From Phoronis australis (Eukaryota > Phoronida > Phoronidae), in assembly GCA_002633005.1 (NCBI GenBank), contig NMRA01000994.1:1-22206 (forward strand): a DNA stretch of 22,206 nt. The letters are read 5' to 3'. Numbering within the stretch: position 1 is the stretch's first letter; each line of letters starts with the position of its first letter. Shown one piece after another: positions 20,254 through 22,206 of the stretch. A model generated the notes under the pieces. That model saw nothing but the letters and a program-made list of their open reading frames with translations, did no database searches and was not told the DNA's origin. The position numbers were made by a program, and so were the translations under genes.

Positions 20254-20301
20254 AAACTTGACATGTTTCGGTGTCATTTATTAAACACCATCCTCAGAAG
20301 T
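20254..20301 (-). ncRNA. Hammerhead-ribozyme-like motif downstream of the Penelope-like remnant
   Basis: On the minus strand: ACTT (20301-20298), core CTGAGGA (20297-20291), one extra T, stem II arms GGTGT and ACACC (20289-20285 and 20274-20270), GAA (20269-20267), palindrome ACATGT, then C (20260) and AAGT (20259-20256), which pairs with ACTT as stem I. This is the hammerhead order CUGANGA, stem II, GAA, stem III, H17. Stem III is only a palindrome, and there is a bulged T after the core. Activity is doubtful without a test. Confidence 0.4.
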
Positions 20302-20382
20302 CATAATACAGTGGCCACCTAGCTAGGCCCAGCAACAAGTAATGAAGCACAGAAACAGTCAGTTACAGGGAGTGACAATGAA

Positions 20383-20700
20383 CTAGACCAACAATGACAA
20401 CCTGTGGTGTGTCAGTTGCCTATTGAGATTGGGCTTGCACCAACTGATATGTAAAGCCTCACGAATTTTAAGCTCCTTTGTTGTTACTGCCTGGTCTATT
20501 ATTGCAAAGTCATTGAAAGAGCACTGCTGATAACAGTGATTGGAGCTCTGCAGGTGAATATTTACATGTGAATTACTGTCAGAATTTAAATGTTCCTTGG
20601 TCCTGGTTTTCAAATGGCAAACAGTTTTGCCTTTATAACTGGAGCCACATCCAGCACAGCTAAATTATCTGATACCCCGACAGTTACACTCATCAAAATA
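20383..20700 (-). pseudogene. Penelope-like element GIY-YIG endonuclease remnant
   Basis: On the minus strand the frame reads YFDECNCRGIR, a TAA, then FSCAGCGSSYKGKTVCHLKT, RTKEHL and later HLQSSNHCYQQCSFNDF, ALHISWCKPNLNRQL, stopping near 20383. The YxGKT core, the Cys pair before it, the RxKEHL helix and the closing KPxLNxQ block are features of the C-terminal endonuclease of Penelope-like retroelements. Only this end is present; no reverse transcriptase part was seen upstream, apart from a possible short piece near 20700-20760. The internal stop marks it as dead. It is probably a 5'-truncated insertion. Confidence 0.65.
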
Positions 20701-21084
20701 GGGAGAATTTGACGTTTGAGTGAGTTATGGAGATTCTTCAAAATATTAGAGCTTCCCACCTTAAGCGAATTGGAAGGGTTGGCAAAACTACTGTCCCATT
20801 TCTCTGGCCTGATTTTTTCGAATATATGTTTTATTTAGTGCACTGTAGACAGAAACTCAGTGCGGCAGACTGCGTCGCAAAAAGCAGAAGTATGGAAGCC
20901 GGCGGTATTCTTAAACTTTGTGAACATGGGACAAAAACGTTCAAGTATCATATTTTATAGTAAATCCATGACCTGAGACAACAATTCATTACTTGAATTA
21001 TAATTCACATTGCCAAACCACCGGCTCGGAGGCCGTCATTGCACTCTTTGTGATCATCGATCTAAAATCGGGGAATCGCGCGTT

Positions 21085-21262
21085 TCCTTAGCACTGGGCG
21101 ATAAATTTTCAATCTTTAAAAGTCGGGGATGGGCGTTTAATCGAGATGTGGGCGCTTAACTGGAAATCTTCAAAAATCCTAGAGGGGCGCTTAACCGAGC
21201 AGTGGGTGCTTAACTGGAAATCCACCAAAAGTTGGGGATGGGTGGTTAAGTGAACATGGGCA
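21085..21262 (+). repeat. Right subterminal tandem repeat of the TIR element
   Basis: Three to four degenerate units contain GGGGATGGGCG, GTGGGCGCTTAACTGGAAATC and similar words, ending at the right TIR. They share words with the left array but do not mirror it. Confidence 0.7.
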
Positions 21263-21283
21263 TTAACCCGAACGTTTACGGTA

Positions 21284-21533
21284 AGTTAATACCAAATGAA
21301 TGTATCCTATGGTAAACTATAACCTTACTGAAGGTTTTCAAGACATTTTGACCACACAATGGTTGTTTAGATGAAGAATGTGTCTTAACCTAGATGTCAT
21401 TAAAGTCAATGAGTAACTCTTTTCTTGATTTTTTTGATACGTCCCTTTTACAATGGAGCGAGTTAATATTTTCAAAGGCATCTTCCTTAATAACCAAACG
21501 AAGTTCACATCTATGAGAGCATGCACAACTCAC
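21284..21533. other. Intron sequence between the TIR element and the RUN-domain exon
   Basis: AT-rich, with no exon or repeat recognised. The open minus-strand frames here are read-through of the exon at 21534-21640. Confidence 0.5.
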
Positions 21534-21640
21534 CAGCTTTGGGCTGATCTCAGCAAGGAGGGCGGGCCGATTCTGTTCAACAGCCTCCAGACATATGAAC
21601 ATAGCCTGGAAGTACTCTTTGTTGCACAAGAAGGCATCAG
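21534..21640 (-). CDS. RUBCN: Rubicon-like gene exon: C-terminal end of the RUN domain
   Basis: On the minus strand a strong acceptor (GGTCTGTTTCAG, ending 21641) and a consensus donor (CTG|GTGAGT, 21533 down) bound 107 bp, phase 1 to 0. The peptide DAFLCNKEYFQAMFICLEAV continues EQNRPALLAEISPKL. By memory this matches the last helices of the Rubicon RUN domain, where LEAVEQN followed by P, LLA and I is conserved. Rubicon is a cytosolic and endosomal scaffold that binds the Beclin 1-UVRAG-VPS34 complex and restrains autophagosome maturation. The preceding RUN exons should lie to the right, probably beyond the window. A related RUN-domain protein remains possible. Confidence 0.65.
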
Positions 21641-21936
21641 CTGAAACAGACCAAGATCACTGGAGACAATTGACACATCCTCAATGTTGAATAATTCTCA
21701 CCATCTGGGTTAATAAAAAATTAATCCTCTTTCTGTTACCTGATTAATATATTCGCTTACATGGGCTACGAGTGCTCATGACAAACTGGTAGACCTGTTA
21801 GACCACCAATGTCACTTAGCCAATTTTGAACACAAATTGCCCCTTCCTATACTTCCAGCCCTCTTGTCCCAGACCTGTTTGTCCTCTTCATATCTCCATT
21901 AATACTTTCAGTTCTCCTAGATCCTTGCAACCCTGT
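21641..21936. other. Sequence upstream of the RUN-domain exon
   Basis: It begins with the polypyrimidine and AG acceptor of the minus exon. A 34-bp piece (21761-21794) has splice-like borders and a matching phase but does not resemble Rubicon, so it is not called. Confidence 0.5.
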
Positions 21937-22206
21937 ATCCCTAACCCCGTGCCATCCGATCCCTTACCCCATGCCATCCGGTCCCTGATCCCATGTCTTC
22001 CGGTCCCTGACCCTATGCCATCTGGTCCTTGACCCCATGCCATCTGGTCCGTGGCCCCATGCCATTCAGTCCATGGCCCCATGCCATCCGATCCCTAAAC
22101 ACATGCCATCCGATCCCTAACTCCATGCCATCCGATCCCTAACTCCATGTCATCCGATCCCTAACTCCATGCCATCCGATCCCTAACTCCATGCCTTACG
22201 ATCCCT
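21937..22206. repeat. 22-bp minisatellite running off the right edge
   Basis: Twelve complete 22-bp units of the type ATCCCTAACTCCATGCCATC plus CG, and six further bases to the window end. Units 1-7 are diverged and units 8-12 nearly identical, so the array has grown more recently on the right. Proline-rich frames across it are artefacts. Confidence 0.95.

Larger units (their letters stand above)
18838..21283. mobile_element. 2.4-kb TIR-bounded repeat element with subterminal tandem repeats
   Basis: The ends are 21-bp inverted repeats, 18838-18858 and 21263-21283, sharing the core GTAAACGTTCGGGTTAA (20 of 21 bases equal). Just inside each end lie tandem words of the GGGCGCTTAAC, GAACATGGGC and GGATGGGCGGTTAA type, in the same direction at both ends. 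No transposase frame was found. A TA may flank the ends, but a target duplication is not proven. It probably represents a non-autonomous DNA transposon, or a composite of two satellite-like elements, in the Rubicon-like intron. Confidence 0.6.

Noticed and set aside
21761-21794. 34-bp minus exon just upstream of the RUN-domain exon, with GT-AG borders and matching phase.
   Set aside because: Its peptide does not look like the Rubicon RUN domain at that point, and 34 bp with such borders can occur by chance.
21826-22082. Proline-rich plus ORF and Trp/Gly-rich minus ORF.
   Set aside because: Both are translations of the 22-bp minisatellite.

Overview
The window is animal nuclear DNA. It has short coding exons in introns of a few hundred to 1,400 bases with GT-AG borders, phase-consistent reading frames across them, and decayed retroelements. 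There is no operon structure and no ribosome binding sites. The mix of a BEL/Pao element, a Penelope-like element and many minisatellites fits an invertebrate, possibly marine, but the lineage cannot be fixed from sequence alone.

Left half (879-10271, + strand): twelve consecutive exons of the SCPx/SCP2 gene (sterol carrier protein x: a peroxisomal 3-ketoacyl-CoA thiolase fused to a C-terminal SCP2 lipid-binding domain). They give about 446 codons with matching phases at every junction. The first exon or exons (N-terminus) lie left of the window. The last about 50 residues, with the expected peroxisomal targeting tail, are not visible. The introns hold a 57-bp tandem repeat, two copies of a palindromic MITE-like element and an ATC microsatellite.

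Middle (10272-15770): a 49-bp minisatellite begins exactly at the splice donor of the last visible SCP2 exon and runs into a 307-base gap of Ns. A different 36-bp repeat comes out of the gap. A long decayed BEL/Pao LTR-retrotransposon body follows (gag, protease/pol start, RT, RNase H, integrase, on the + strand). It is broken by many stops and frameshifts, and no LTRs were recognised.

Right half (15770-22206): two minus-strand exons, plus a weaker third, look like part of a Rubicon (RUBCN)-type autophagy regulator. They cover the end of the RUN domain and the serine-rich linker after it. The 3.1-kb intron between the first two carries a 2.4-kb TIR-bounded repeat element. That element contains a minus-strand Penelope-like GIY-YIG endonuclease relic with a hammerhead-ribozyme-like motif just downstream. 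A diverged dispersed repeat occurs at about 16.3-17.1 kb and again at 19.2-20.0 kb. A 22-bp minisatellite runs off the right edge.

The two host genes point toward each other, yet the 3' exons of both are missing from the sequence between them. Either they interleave, or one is truncated, or the assembly around the gap is wrong. I see no sign of a new multi-gene system. The best leads are the splice-donor minisatellite, the missing 3' exons, the Rubicon-like exons and the hammerhead-like motif.
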